Origin: Phycicoccus avicenniae
GTDB taxonomy: Bacteria; Actinomycetota; Actinomycetes; Actinomycetales; Dermatophilaceae
DNA length: 64,000 bases
NCBI RefSeq assembly: GCF_018139485.1
Contig: NZ_JAGSNF010000006.1
Span: 62,001 to 126,000, forward strand
Direction: 5' to 3'
The notes below the pieces were generated by a model, which was not told where the DNA came from, did no database searches, and saw nothing but the letters and a program-made list of their open reading frames with translations. Positions 46,210 to 56,725 of the stretch are shown piece by piece. The translations under genes were made by a program, and so were the position numbers. Within the stretch, counting starts at the first letter, position 1; the number at the start of each line of letters is the position of its first letter.

Positions 46210-46604
46210 GCATCTACGAGGAGGTGGGCGGGGCGCCGACGTTCGAGCGCCTCGTCCACGCCTTCTACGAGGGCGTCCGCGACGACGAGCCGCTCCGGGC
46301 GCTCTACCCCGAGGAGGACCTCGCGCCGGCCGAGCGCCGGCTGCGGATGTTCCTCGTGCAGTACTTCGGCGGCCCGAGCGACTACAGCGACGAGCGCGGC
46401 CACCCGCGGCTGCGGATGCGGCACGCGCCCTTCCCCGTGACGCTCGACATGCGCGACCGCTGGATGCGGCACATGCTGCACGCCGTCGAGGTCGCGGAGA
46501 TCCCCGAGCCGCAGGCCGAGCAGATGCGCGACTACTTCCTGCGGGCGGCGCACATGCTCGTCAACACCGACGACGGGCACGGCCACCCGCCGCTCACCCC
46601 GTAG
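46206..46604 (+). CDS. glbO: Truncated hemoglobin, group II (HbO type)
   Basis: 132 aa from GTG overlapping the mscS stop. It has the group II TrHb pattern: FERLVHAFYEGVRDDEPLRALYPEEDL, then RLRMFLVQYFGGPSDYSDERGHPRLRMRHAPFPV with the proximal His in RMRHAPF, and a MRDRWMRHM helix. It binds heme and handles O2 or NO. Same position as Rv2470. Confidence 0.95.
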   Translation: MSIYEEVGGAPTFERLVHAFYEGVRDDEPLRALYPEEDLAPAERRLRMFLVQYFGGPSDYSDERGHPRLRMRHAPFPVTLDMRDRWMRHMLHAVEVAEIPEPQAEQMRDYFLRAAHMLVNTDDGHGHPPLTP

Positions 46605-46623
46605 CCCGACCCGGCGCGCCCAC

Positions 46624-46661
46624 GGGAGGATCGACCCCGTCGTGGCGTGGTCGAACCTCCC
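46624..46661. terminator. Hairpin element (dispersed repeat, second copy)
   Basis: 13-nt arms GGGAGGATCGACC (46624-46636) and GGTCGAACCTCCC (46649-46661) with a single mismatch and a 12-nt loop. It is between convergent glbO and the broken PNPOx gene, as expected for a bidirectional terminator. It matches 6876-6913 at 31 of 38 positions. Confidence 0.65.
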
Positions 46662-46679
46662 ATGGAGGCGTGACGCCCG

Positions 46680-47174
46680 TCAGAGGTCGACGGTCCGGTT
46701 CTCGGCGGGGAACTCGTCGGGGTCGTCCCGGCGGATGGCCTTCCCCATCCCGACGAGCTGCTTGACCCGGCTCGTCGCGGCGTCTCAGTACTCGGCGGTG
46801 TCGCCGTGCACCTTCAGCAGGGCGAGCCCCTCGGTGTCGAGGCCGTCGGGGAACCACGTCTCCAGGGGCTTGGACCACAGCTCCTCCGCCTTGGCCCGGT
46901 CGTGGACGAGCTCCGCCGTCCCGGACAGCGAGGTCCACTCGCTCTTGCCCTCGTTGGACAGCGAGACGTTGACCCTCGGCTCGTCCCGGATCTGGCGCAC
47001 CTTGTCCGAGTCGTCGTAGGTGAAGAACCACAGGTCCCCGTCGAACTCGGCCTCCTGGACGACCATGGGCCGGCTCACCCGGTCACCGTCCGGGGTCGTC
47101 GTCGTGAGCATCGCCGTGCGCGCCCGGTCGACGAGGTCGACCACCGTGCTGCGTGCGTCCTGGGTGTCTGCCAT
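46680..47174 (-). pseudogene. PNPOx-family (general stress protein 26-like) gene interrupted by an in-frame TGA
   Basis: The first 129 codons read as an intact FMN-binding split barrel of the PNPOx type (RTAMLTTTTPDGDRVSRPM, LWFFTYDDSDKVRQIRDEP, LLKVHGDTAEY). The codon after this Tyr is TGA (46785-46787). The same frame continues beyond it for 34 good residues (DAATSRVKQLVG...RTVDL) to a second TGA. Relatives have Trp in a YWD motif here, and TGG to TGA is one base change. The product is therefore truncated unless there is read-through or a sequence error. Start ATG 47174. Confidence 0.8.
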
Positions 47175-47326
47175 GAGGACCTCCTTCTCGTCAGCCGCGG
47201 CCCCGGGTGGGCGCGGTGGCGCCCCGCGGACGCCGTCGTCCCTCCCTTACCCGGATCGGGCGGGGTCACCCCCGGACCGTCCGACGGGCGTCGGCCGTTT
47301 CGTGCCGCCCCCGCCGATACGGAACG

Positions 47327-49077
<1,751 letters not shown>

Positions 49078-49081
<4 letters not shown>

Positions 49082-49902
49082 GCGTGCGCGCCGCGGACTT
49101 CCCGTACCTCTCGGGCCCGACCCCGCTCGCCCTCGCGCACCGGGGCGGCGCCCTGCTGCCGGACAACGTGGGCCTCGAGAACACCCTGGGGGCCTTCCGG
49201 CGGGCCCGGGCGCTCGGCTACCGGCACCTCGAGACCGACGCGCACGTCACCGCGGACGGCGAGGTCGTCGCCTTCCACGACGACTCCCTCGACCGGGTCA
49301 CCGACGCCGAGGGACGCATCGCGGACCTGCCGTGGTCGGAGGTGTCGCAGGCCCGGGTCGGCGGCGTCGAGCCCGTGCCACGGCTGGCGGACCTCCTCGA
49401 GGAGATGCCGGACGCCCTGCTCAACATCGACGTCAAGGCGGACGCGGCCCTCGAGCCGACCGTCGAGGTGCTCCGTCGCCACGGCGCGGTCGAGCGGGTG
49501 TGCATCGGCTCCTTCTCCGAGCGCCGCGTCCGGGCCGCCCGCCGCGCCCTCGGGCCGCGGCTCGCCACCGCGGCCGGTCCCGTCGGCACGGCCGCCCTGC
49601 GCTTCACCCCCGACGTCGTCGCCCGGGTGCTGCACACCCCCGCGCCGGTCCTGCAGGTGCCGGCCCACCACCGGGTCGCGGGGCGCGTCGTCGAGCTCGT
49701 GACCCCGGGGTTCGTCCGGCGGGCGCACGCCGCCGGGAAGCAGGTCCACGTGTGGTTCCACTCGTGGTCGGTCGAGGACGCCCCGGAGTACCACCGGCTG
49801 CTCGACCTCGGGGTCGACGGCGTCGTCGCCGACCGCATCGACGTCCTCGCCGACGTCCTCGCCGAGCGCGGGCGGCCCCTCACGGGAGGGGCCGTCGGAT
49901 GA
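49078..49902 (+). CDS. Glycerophosphodiester phosphodiesterase family protein
   Basis: 274 aa from GTG overlapping the alpha-glucosidase stop. GDPD fold: ALAHRGGALLPDNVGLENT (catalytic His), ETDAHVTADGEVVAFHDDSLDRVTDAEG and ALLNIDVKAD, with C-terminal HVWFHSWSVED. It hydrolyses glycerophosphodiesters to glycerol-3-phosphate and an alcohol. No signal peptide, so cytoplasmic. An ATGA overlap leads into the GNAT gene. Confidence 0.92.
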
Positions 49903-50579
49903 GCGGACGGGACGGCCTCACCCTCGTCGACGCCGACGAGGTGCCCGCCGACGAGTGGCGGGCCGTGTACCGGACGGTCCTCGCACCGGCGTTCCCGCCC
50001 GAGGAGCTCGTCTCCGAGGCCGGCTTCCTCGCCCAGCGTGGGCACGCGGACGCGCACGTGTGGTTCGCGCGGGTCGGTGAGGGGCCCTGGTGCGGGGTGG
50101 CGCTCGTCGAGACCGGGCACGCGGACGGCACGGCGCTGCTCGCCTACCTCGCCGCCTCCGCAGCGGCGCGCGGCCGCGGGGTCGGGTCCGCGCTGCTGTC
50201 CCACGTGCGCGAGCGGCACCCGATGCTGTTCGTCGAGGTCGAGGACCCGGCCGTGCACACCGACCGCGGCTTCGGCGACCCTTCGCGTCGGGTCGCGTTC
50301 TACGACGCCCACGGGGTGCGCGAGGTCGTCGTCCCGTTCGTCATGCCCCCGGTCGCGCCCGGGCTGCCGCGGGTGCCCGGCATCCTGCTCGGCCTCGCCC
50401 GTCCGGCCGCCGACACCCCCGACCGGGGCGAGGAGCACGTCCCCGCCGACGCGGTCCGGTCGTTCCTCACCGGCTACGTCCTCGAGGACGACGGCGTTGA
50501 CGCCGAGGACGCCCGCGTCCTCGGGGAGGCGCTGCAGGCCGACACGCTCGTCGTCCGACCCCTGCTCCCCCGCCCCTGA
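49899..50579 (+). CDS. GNAT-family N-acetyltransferase
   Basis: 226 aa. A GNAT acetyl-CoA loop is visible in AASAAARGRGVGSALLSHVRE, and later strands end around VPFVMPPVAPGLPRVPGILLGL. The substrate is not evident. It overlaps the GDPD gene by 4 bases and converges with the Rv2474c-like gene 12 bases on. Confidence 0.82.
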   Translation: MSGRDGLTLVDADEVPADEWRAVYRTVLAPAFPPEELVSEAGFLAQRGHADAHVWFARVGEGPWCGVALVETGHADGTALLAYLAASAAARGRGVGSALLSHVRERHPMLFVEVEDPAVHTDRGFGDPSRRVAFYDAHGVREVVVPFVMPPVAPGLPRVPGILLGLARPAADTPDRGEEHVPADAVRSFLTGYVLEDDGVDAEDARVLGEALQADTLVVRPLLPRP

Positions 50580-50591
50580 CGGGGAACGCCG

Positions 50592-51212
50592 TCAGCGCAG
50601 GAGGACGTGACCGCCGGTCGCGGTGAGGCGGGTCCAGCGGTTCGAGCGGAACACCGTGACCGGGCTGCCCGGTGCGAGGAAGCCGAGGGAGAAGGCACCG
50701 AACGCGCCGCCGGCCCGCACCCCGGGGACGGTCTCCTCGGCCCAGATCCGGTCGCGGACGAATCCGGCGGCGGCCCCGCGCTCGCGGACGGCCGCGCCGA
50801 CGCTCTCGATCCCGGCGCGGGCACCGCGGGCGAGGACGTCGGCCTCGACGTCCTCGCCCCGCTCCCAGCCGGATCGCGGCGGGGTGACCGCCGACCACGG
50901 CGCGAGGGCCCGCGTCGGCGGGATCTCGAACGCCCCGGAGCCGTCCGCGCGGGCCGTCCGGTCTGTCACCGCGCCGAGCGGGACGACGACGTCGCAGTCG
51001 GCGGGCTCGGCCAGCGCGAAGGTGCGCAGCCCGAGGACGAGGCCCTCGGCGAGGATGCCGCTGCCCGGCATGACGCACACCCACGCGGCGAGCACCCGGC
51101 CGCCGGCCTGGAGGCGCATCGCACCGGCGTCGTCGACGGCCCGGGCCCGCGAGGCGAACCGGCCGAGATCTCCGAGGGAGGCGGCGTCGGTGAGCCGCAA
51201 TGCCTCGCTCAC
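50592..51212 (-). CDS. Conserved hypothetical protein (Rv2474c position)
   Basis: 206 aa from GTG overlapping the thioesterase stop. Alpha/beta composition, no signal peptide. Conserved-looking parts are SRARAVDDAGAMRLQAGG, a Pro-rich ILAEGLVLGLRTF, and FLAPGSPVTVFRSNRWTRL. Order and strand match Rv2474c next to Rv2475c in mycobacteria. Function unknown. Confidence 0.72.
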   Translation of the reverse strand: MSEALRLTDAASLGDLGRFASRARAVDDAGAMRLQAGGRVLAAWVCVMPGSGILAEGLVLGLRTFALAEPADCDVVVPLGAVTDRTARADGSGAFEIPPTRALAPWSAVTPPRSGWERGEDVEADVLARGARAGIESVGAAVRERGAAAGFVRDRIWAEETVPGVRAGGAFGAFSLGFLAPGSPVTVFRSNRWTRLTATGGHVLLR

Positions 51213-51655
51213 CGGTCCCGCCACCGGAACGGCACGGGGTCGCCCGCGTGCGCCTCGAGGGTCCCGCGGGCGTCGGCGGGCAGCCGGCGCGGGCGGGCAG
51301 CGGCGAAGTCGTAGAGGACGAGACCGGTCTCGGCGACGGCGTAGACGGTGTCGCCGACGTCCTCGGGGTCGAGGACGCGGTAACCGAGGTCGAACCCGGC
51401 CCCGTGGGTCCGGGTCACCCACATGTCGACCCGCACCGGCGCCGGACGGTAGGTGAGCGGGGCGCGGTACTCGATGGAGTGCCACGAGACGACGATGCCG
51501 CCCTCGAGCATCGACGGGCCGTCCCCGGCCCAGGAGTCGAGGCCGACGACCCGGGCGTCCTCGAGCAGCCGGAGGTACTGGACGTTGTTGACGTGCCCGT
51601 ACGCGTCCATGTCGGACCAGCGCAGCGGGACGAGGGCGACGAACGGCTCCGGCAT
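51209..51655 (-). CDS. Acyl-CoA thioesterase, 4HBT hotdog fold (Rv2475c position)
   Basis: 148 aa. The 4-hydroxybenzoyl-CoA thioesterase motif RWSDMDAYGHVNNVQYLRLLEDAR contains the catalytic Asp. Hotdog strands follow (SIEYRAPLTYRPAPVRVDMWV). It cleaves acyl-CoA esters; the chain length is unknown. ATG 51655, divergent from the serine hydrolase. Confidence 0.92.
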   Translation of the reverse strand: MPEPFVALVPLRWSDMDAYGHVNNVQYLRLLEDARVVGLDSWAGDGPSMLEGGIVVSWHSIEYRAPLTYRPAPVRVDMWVTRTHGAGFDLGYRVLDPEDVGDTVYAVAETGLVLYDFAAARPRRLPADARGTLEAHAGDPVPFRWRDR

Positions 51656-51705
51656 GTCGCCATCCTCGCAGCCGGCGCCCAGGGGCCGCCCCTAGGGTTG
51701 GCGCC

Positions 51706-53061
51706 GTGGACATCGACGCACGCACCTCCGACCGGCTCCGGCACGTCCTCGCGAGCGCCCAGCGCGACGGCCGCCTCCCCTCCGTCGTCGCCGGGGTGAC
51801 CCACGGCGGGGAGCTGCTCTGGCACGGGGCGGCCGGGACCGTCGACGGGCGGGCCGAGGGCACCGCCGCCGACGACGACACCCAGTACCGGATGGGCTCG
51901 ATCACGAAGACGTTCGTCGGGGTGTGCGTCATGCGGCTGCGCGACGCCGGGGCCCTCGACCTCACCGACCGCTTCGAGGACCACGTGCCGGGGTCGCGGA
52001 TCGGCGGCGCGAGCATCGAGCAGCTGCTGTCGCACGCGGCGGGCGCCCAGGCCGAGACCGCCGGACCGTGGTGGGAGCGCACCGAGGGCGGGGACTGGGA
52101 CGCCCTCGTCGCCTCCCCCGCCGAGCAGCGCTTCCGGGCCGGCCGGAGGTTCCACTACTCCAACCTCGGCTACGGCGCGCTCGGCCGCCTCCTCGAGGTG
52201 CACCACCAGACCGGCTGGTTCGACGTCGTGCGCACCGAGCTGCTCGAGCCGCTCGGGATGGACCGCACGACGCCCCGGCCCGCCGGGTCCGCGGCCCCGG
52301 GGCTCGCGGTCCACCCGTTCGCCGACGTCCTGCTCCGCGAGCCCGAGCACGACGGCGGGGCGATGGCGCCGGCCGGCCAGCTGTGGACGACGGTGCGCGA
52401 CCTCGCCCGCTGGGCGACCTTCCTCGGCGGCGACACCGGCGACCTGCTGTCGGCCGACACGCTCGCGGAGATGTGCGAGCCGCACCACGTCGTCGACAAC
52501 CCGGGGCAGCCGTGGACCGGGGCGCACGGCCTCGGCTGGCAGGTCGCGAACGTCGACGGCGTGCGGTACGCGGGCCACGGCGGGTCCATGCCCGGCTTCC
52601 TCGCCGGCCTGTGGGTGCGGCTGTCCGACGGCACCGGCACGGTGGCGATGGCCAACGCGACCACCTCGACCGCGATGAAGACGCTGCAGGACGACCTCCT
52701 CGCCGTGCTCGACGAGGACGCGCCCGCGGCCGTCGAGCCGTGGTCCGCGTCCGGTGACGCGGCGCTGCTCGAGCTCGTCGGGACGTGGCACTGGGGCGCG
52801 TCGACGACGACGGCGAAGGTCGTCGGCGAGCACCTCGTCCTCGGCGAGCCGGGGGTGGGCCGCGGGTCGCGGTTCGCGAGGACCGGGGACGACGACTGGG
52901 TGGGCCTCGACGGCTACCTCACCGGCGAGCCGCTGCACGTCGTCCGCCGGGCCGACGGCACCGTGTCGCACATCGACCTCGCCTCGTTCCGCTACGCCCG
53001 CACGCCGTACGACCCGGACGCGGACATCCCCGGCGGCGTCGACGGCTCCGGCTGGCACTGA
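51706..53061 (+). CDS. Serine hydrolase of the beta-lactamase/class C family
   Basis: 451 aa from GTG. Active-site motifs S65-I-T-K68, Y151-S-N and the H291-G-G loop in order as in AmpC, esterase EstB and LipP-type enzymes. A C-terminal lipocalin-like domain of about 100 residues is typical of the family. No signal peptide, so probably a cytoplasmic esterase or peptidase rather than a resistance enzyme. Mycobacterial lipP is in the neighbouring block. Confidence 0.88.
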   Translation: MDIDARTSDRLRHVLASAQRDGRLPSVVAGVTHGGELLWHGAAGTVDGRAEGTAADDDTQYRMGSITKTFVGVCVMRLRDAGALDLTDRFEDHVPGSRIGGASIEQLLSHAAGAQAETAGPWWERTEGGDWDALVASPAEQRFRAGRRFHYSNLGYGALGRLLEVHHQTGWFDVVRTELLEPLGMDRTTPRPAGSAAPGLAVHPFADVLLREPEHDGGAMAPAGQLWTTVRDLARWATFLGGDTGDLLSADTLAEMCEPHHVVDNPGQPWTGAHGLGWQVANVDGVRYAGHGGSMPGFLAGLWVRLSDGTGTVAMANATTSTAMKTLQDDLLAVLDEDAPAAVEPWSASGDAALLELVGTWHWGASTTTAKVVGEHLVLGEPGVGRGSRFARTGDDDWVGLDGYLTGEPLHVVRRADGTVSHIDLASFRYARTPYDPDADIPGGVDGSGWH

Positions 53062-53105
53062 CCGGCTGTTCCGGCTCTTCCCCGACGCCGCCGTAGAATC
53101 CGCGG

Positions 53106-54020
53106 GTGAGCACCCCTCCGGACTACCCGACGATGGAGGACGTCATCGGCGGTACCCCGCTCGTGCGTCTGCAGCGGCTGCCGGGGCCGGAGAACGACCG
53201 CCGCGGCAACGTGCTGCTCGCCAAGCTCGAGGGGGACAACCCGGCCGGCTCGGTCAAGGACCGTCCGGCGATCAGCATGATCCGGGGCGCCGAGCGGCGG
53301 GGCGAGATCTCCCCCGGCGACACCCTGCTCGAGGCGACGTCCGGCAACACCGGGATCGGCCTCGCGATGGCGGCGGCGATCAGCGGCTACCCGCTCGTCA
53401 TCGTCATGCCCGAGGACGCCTCGACGGAGCGGGTCCGGACGATGAAGGCGTACGGCGCGGAGCTCGTCCTCACGCCCGCTGACGGCGGCATGGAGCAGGC
53501 CCGCGACGTCGTGACGCGGATGGAGCAGGAGGGTCGCGGGCGGGTCCTCGACCAGTTCGGCAACCCGGACAACCCACGCGCCCACGAGGAGGGCACCGGG
53601 CCGGAGCTCTGGCGGCAGACCGACGGACGGATCACGCACTTCGTCTCGGCGATGGGCACGACCGGCACGATCACCGGCGTCTCGCGGTACCTGAGGTCGC
53701 GCAGCCGGGACGTACAGATCGTCGGGGCGCAGCCCGCGGAGGGCTCGAGGATCCCGGGGATCCGCGCCTGGCCGCCGGAGTACGTGCCGTCGATCTTCGA
53801 CGCGTCGCTCGTCGACCGGACCGTCGAGGTCAGCCAGGCCGACGCCGAGGAGATGGCCCGGCGCCTCGCCCGCGAGGAGGGCATCTTCGGCGGACCGTCG
53901 GCGGCGGGCGCGTGCTGGACCGCCCTGCAGGTCGCCGAGGAGGTCGAGGACGCGACGATCGTCTTCGTCGTCTGCGACCGCGGCGACCGCTACCTTTCCA
54001 GCGGCGTCTTCCCCGACTGA
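53106..54020 (+). CDS. cysM: Cysteine synthase CysM-like (proteobacterial type)
   Basis: 304 aa from GTG. The PLP Lys is K51 in NPAGSVKDRP; other blocks are SGNTGIGLAM, SAMGTTGTITGVSR and CDRGDRYLSSGVF. The pattern follows E. coli CysM through most of its length (GIFDASLVDRTVEVSQADAE corresponds to the E. coli GIFNASLVD block) and differs from the mycobacterial CysM. It makes cysteine from an O-activated serine and sulfide or thiosulfate. It stands alone with no cysO or mec neighbour. Confidence 0.85.
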   Translation: MSTPPDYPTMEDVIGGTPLVRLQRLPGPENDRRGNVLLAKLEGDNPAGSVKDRPAISMIRGAERRGEISPGDTLLEATSGNTGIGLAMAAAISGYPLVIVMPEDASTERVRTMKAYGAELVLTPADGGMEQARDVVTRMEQEGRGRVLDQFGNPDNPRAHEEGTGPELWRQTDGRITHFVSAMGTTGTITGVSRYLRSRSRDVQIVGAQPAEGSRIPGIRAWPPEYVPSIFDASLVDRTVEVSQADAEEMARRLAREEGIFGGPSAAGACWTALQVAEEVEDATIVFVVCDRGDRYLSSGVFPD

Positions 54021-54092
54021 CGTCCTCGCGACCAGTCGGACCGGACCGCCCGGTACCAGCCGGGACGTGGATGCTCGCACAGGCTGCCGGGG

Positions 54093-54722
54093 CTAGCGAC
54101 GTGTCTCAGGGTCCTCGCTCGTGAGGGCCTGGTTGACGCTGGTGGTGAGACCGGTTAGGAGCAGGTCGAGCCCGTGTGCGAAGGACTCGTCGGACTGCCG
54201 GGATGGTGGGGCGTCGTGCTCGGCGGCGATCGCGGCGAGGGTCCATCGGGCGAGGGTGTCGAAGGTTGCCGAGGCCTGGGCGGGCTCGAGTCCGGTACGG
54301 GTGAGCGCCTCGACGTCGGCATGGGTCCGTTCGTCGCGATCATCGACGGTGTCAGTACGGCGGCCGCCGACGCGGTCCAGCATGACCCGGGCGAGGCCGG
54401 GGTGGCCGAGGTAGTAGTCGCGCATGGCCAGGGCGCCGGGGCGGGCCAGGTCGACGTACTCCTCGATGGTCGTGACCGAGTCCAGTGAGGTCTCGGTGTC
54501 GCCGGAGTCGGCCGGCACCCGGCGCGCGACGAGGTCGAGCAGCTCCTCGCGCCCGGCGACGTGGTGGTACAGGGCCGGGGCGCTCACGCCCAACCGGGCA
54601 GCCAGTGCACGCATGGTCAGCGAGTCGACCCCCGCCTCACGGATCATGGCGAGCGCGGTGTCGGCGATCGACGCCACCGTGATCTTGATGCGGGAGTCGC
54701 CGGGCCGCCTGGGTCGAGCCAC
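54093..54722 (-). CDS. TetR-family transcriptional regulator
   Basis: 209 aa from GTG. N-terminal HTH at about 14-60 (ADTALAMIREAGVDSLTMRALAARLGVSAPALYHHVAGREELLD). The C-terminal ligand domain resembles the TetR-C class with DYYLGHPGLARVMLDRVGG. It is divergent from the first RibD-C-type reductase, with 84 bases between, and probably controls it. GC use is lower than in the surrounding core genes. Confidence 0.9.
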   Translation of the reverse strand: MARPRRPGDSRIKITVASIADTALAMIREAGVDSLTMRALAARLGVSAPALYHHVAGREELLDLVARRVPADSGDTETSLDSVTTIEEYVDLARPGALAMRDYYLGHPGLARVMLDRVGGRRTDTVDDRDERTHADVEALTRTGLEPAQASATFDTLARWTLAAIAAEHDAPPSRQSDESFAHGLDLLLTGLTTSVNQALTSEDPETRR

Positions 54723-54749
54723 GTTCGTCCTTCCCGCTTGCGTTCTGGC

Positions 54750-54775
54750 TTTACCTCGTTAGGCTAGCAGGTGAA
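54750..54775. promoter_or_regulatory. Candidate TetR operator and overlapping promoter
   Basis: 7-nt arms TTTACCT (54750-54756) and AGGTGAA (54769-54775), one mismatch, 12-nt spacer. The spacer contains GTTAGGCTAGC, which could be a -10 element. It is in the 84-base gap between the TetR gene and the reductase it probably represses. Confidence 0.35.
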
Positions 54776-54806
54776 CGACGTTAATCCAGATGTGAGGAGA
54801 CCGGAC

Positions 54807-55373
54807 ATGCGTCAGCTCATCGTGACCCAGAACATCACCCTGGACGGGTCGATCGAGATGCTCGAGGGAACCGACTGGTTCTCCCCCGAGGCCGAGCAGG
54901 ACCAGGACGACCTCATCGAGGAGATGGCTCGCCAGGACGCCACGAACGACGCCGTGGTCTTCGGTCGGCAGACGTTCGAGGACATGCGTGGCTACTGGCC
55001 CCAGCAGACGGACGACAGGACCGGGGTCACCGACACGTTGAACCGGGTGACCAAGTACGTCGTCACCTCGACGATGACCGATCCGGGATGGGACCGCTCG
55101 GTGGTGCTGTCCGGTGATCCGGTCGCCGAGGTGGGGGCGCTGAAGGAGACCGAGGGGCAGGACATCGTGTGCACCGGCAGCATCCGTCTGGTGCACGACC
55201 TGATCCCCGCCGGCCTCGTCGACGAGTACCGGCTGTTCGTCTACCCCGTGGTGCAGGGCAGCGGACGACGCCTGTTCCCCGACGGCCACCAGGTACCGCG
55301 GCTGGAGCTGCTGGAGGCCAGGACGTTCCGCTCCGGCATCGTGCTGATGCGGTACCGGCCGGTCACGGGTTGA
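54807..55373 (+). CDS. RibD-C/dihydrofolate-reductase-like protein 1
   Basis: 188 aa; GAGGAGA ribosome-binding site before ATG 54807. DHFR-like fold: LIVTQNITLDGSIEM, VVFGRQTFEDMRGYW, DIVCTGSIRLVHDLIPAGLVDEYRLFVYPVVQGSGRRLF. Members of this RibD-C family use NADPH; the substrate is unknown for most. It is the first of five related genes in 3.6 kb and divergent from the TetR gene. Confidence 0.88.
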   Translation: MRQLIVTQNITLDGSIEMLEGTDWFSPEAEQDQDDLIEEMARQDATNDAVVFGRQTFEDMRGYWPQQTDDRTGVTDTLNRVTKYVVTSTMTDPGWDRSVVLSGDPVAEVGALKETEGQDIVCTGSIRLVHDLIPAGLVDEYRLFVYPVVQGSGRRLFPDGHQVPRLELLEARTFRSGIVLMRYRPVTG

Positions 55374-55377
55374 GGTG

Positions 55378-55521
55378 ATGACGCTGACAGGGACGACGAG
55401 GTCGACGAGGGTCGTCGCGCAGCAATGGGTCTCGCTCGACGGTTACGCCAGCGGGACCGGCGGCGAGGACGCCCTCTTCGCGCACGTGCACGCCGATGCC
55501 GACGAACGCTCCCGGCGGTAG
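55378..55521 (+). pseudogene. Truncated RibD-C/DHFR-like gene (N-terminal fragment)
   Basis: ATG 55378, 4 bases after the previous stop, encodes 47 residues and ends at TAG 55519-55521. The sequence RVVAQQWVSLDGYASGTGGEDALFA is the first strand and loop of a RibD-C/DHFR-like protein, as in its neighbours. The rest of the domain is missing and nothing like it follows. It is a remnant left by a deletion, or a recombination joint. Confidence 0.75.
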
Positions 55522-55632
55522 TCGTCACGACCACCCCGGCCGATCCCCTCGACCCAGCACCAGGAATAGATCAGCACCGACCTCGAGAAGCACCACATCG
55601 ACCCATCGACCCCACCAGGAGGAGACCGAGAC

Positions 55633-55986
55633 ATGTCCACCTCGACACAGAGCGTCGTGGAGCGGTTCATGACGACGTTCGAGAGAAACCTCGCCGACGT
55701 GGCCGACCTGATGACGCCAGAGGCGCTCTGGGAGCTCAACGGCGAGGCGCAGACGCAGACCGCTGCCGCCTTCGTGGAGCGCCAGCAGGCGGACCTGGCC
55801 ACCGGGACCGCCAGCACAGACGTTGAGTGCTGGATCATCGACGGCCAGCAGGCGGCCTGGATCGGCTGGACCACCTTCACCCCGCACCACGACGGGGAAC
55901 CGATGCGGATCGCGATGAGCGAGTGGTTCACCATCACCGACGGACGGATCAGCCGGATCCACGACATCATGGCCATGCCCGGCTGA
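55633..55986 (+). CDS. SnoaL/NTF2-like protein
   Basis: 117 aa with an AGGAGGAGA ribosome-binding site. Pattern of SnoaL-type NTF2-like folds: ERFMTTFERNLADVADLMTPEALWELNGEA, then GQQAAWIGWTTFTPHHDGEPMRIAMSEWFTITDGRISRIHDIMA. Such proteins are small cone-shaped binding or isomerase domains. Role in this island unknown. Confidence 0.82.
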   Translation: MSTSTQSVVERFMTTFERNLADVADLMTPEALWELNGEAQTQTAAAFVERQQADLATGTASTDVECWIIDGQQAAWIGWTTFTPHHDGEPMRIAMSEWFTITDGRISRIHDIMAMPG

Positions 55987-56140
55987 GCACCGCGACCGCG
56001 CGCCATCACGCACGGCGCGTCCCGCGACGACGGGCTCGCGAAGCGACCCGATGCGAGCTCGCGCCGTGAAGATGGTCCAACGACGAGTGTGCGGCTCCGA
56101 TCGGGTCCGTCCCGAGGAGTCACGAGAGGAAGGAGACTCC

Positions 56141-56725
56141 ATGCGTGTCGTGGTCGTCAACCACTTGAGCCTCGACGGCGTCATGCAAGCTCCGGGAGAC
56201 CCAGCCGAAGACACCCGGGGAGGATTCGAGCACGGCGGCTGGGCGACCGAGCGCTCCGCGGATCCTGCACTCAGCGCGACGATGGGTGAACGGATGGGCC
56301 GCGACTTCACCTGGCTCTTCGGTCGACGCAGCTACGAGGGCATGCTCAGCCACTGGAACCGGGTCGGCGGTCCGTTCAAGGACGGTCTCAACCAGACCGA
56401 GAAGTACGTCGCGTCGGCCACTCCCGACGCCGCCCTACCCTGGCCCAACTCCACCCTCCTGACCGGCGACGTACCAGCCGAGGTCGCAGCCCTCCGTGAG
56501 CAACCGGGCGGCAACCTCGTCATCATGGGCAGCGGCCACCTCATCCGATCACTGCTCCCGCATGACCTTGTCGATGAGCTGCTCCTCATGATCCACCCCG
56601 TCGTCCTCGGCTCGGGCCAGCACCTCTTCGGGCCCGACGACCAGACACGGCCGCTCCGCCTGCTCGACGCCACCATGACCGAGAGCGGCATCCTGCTCGC
56701 CACCTATCGGCGAGATGCTCCGTGA
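56141..56725 (+). CDS. RibD-C/DHFR-like protein 3
   Basis: 194 aa; AGGAAGGAG ribosome-binding site. VVVVNHLSLDGVMQAPG, DFTWLFGRRSYEGMLSHW, LVIMGSGHLIRSLLPHDLVDELLLMIHPVVLGSGQHLFG: an intact RibD-C/YyaP-type reductase. The opening GGFEHGGWA is shared with protein 4 (GGFERGGWV). Substrate unknown. Confidence 0.87.
   Translation: MRVVVVNHLSLDGVMQAPGDPAEDTRGGFEHGGWATERSADPALSATMGERMGRDFTWLFGRRSYEGMLSHWNRVGGPFKDGLNQTEKYVASATPDAALPWPNSTLLTGDVPAEVAALREQPGGNLVIMGSGHLIRSLLPHDLVDELLLMIHPVVLGSGQHLFGPDDQTRPLRLLDATMTESGILLATYRRDAP

Noticed and set aside
51706-53061. Antibiotic beta-lactamase
   Set aside because: Class C motifs are present, but there is no signal peptide and there is a C-terminal lipocalin-like domain as in esterases; resistance is not supported.
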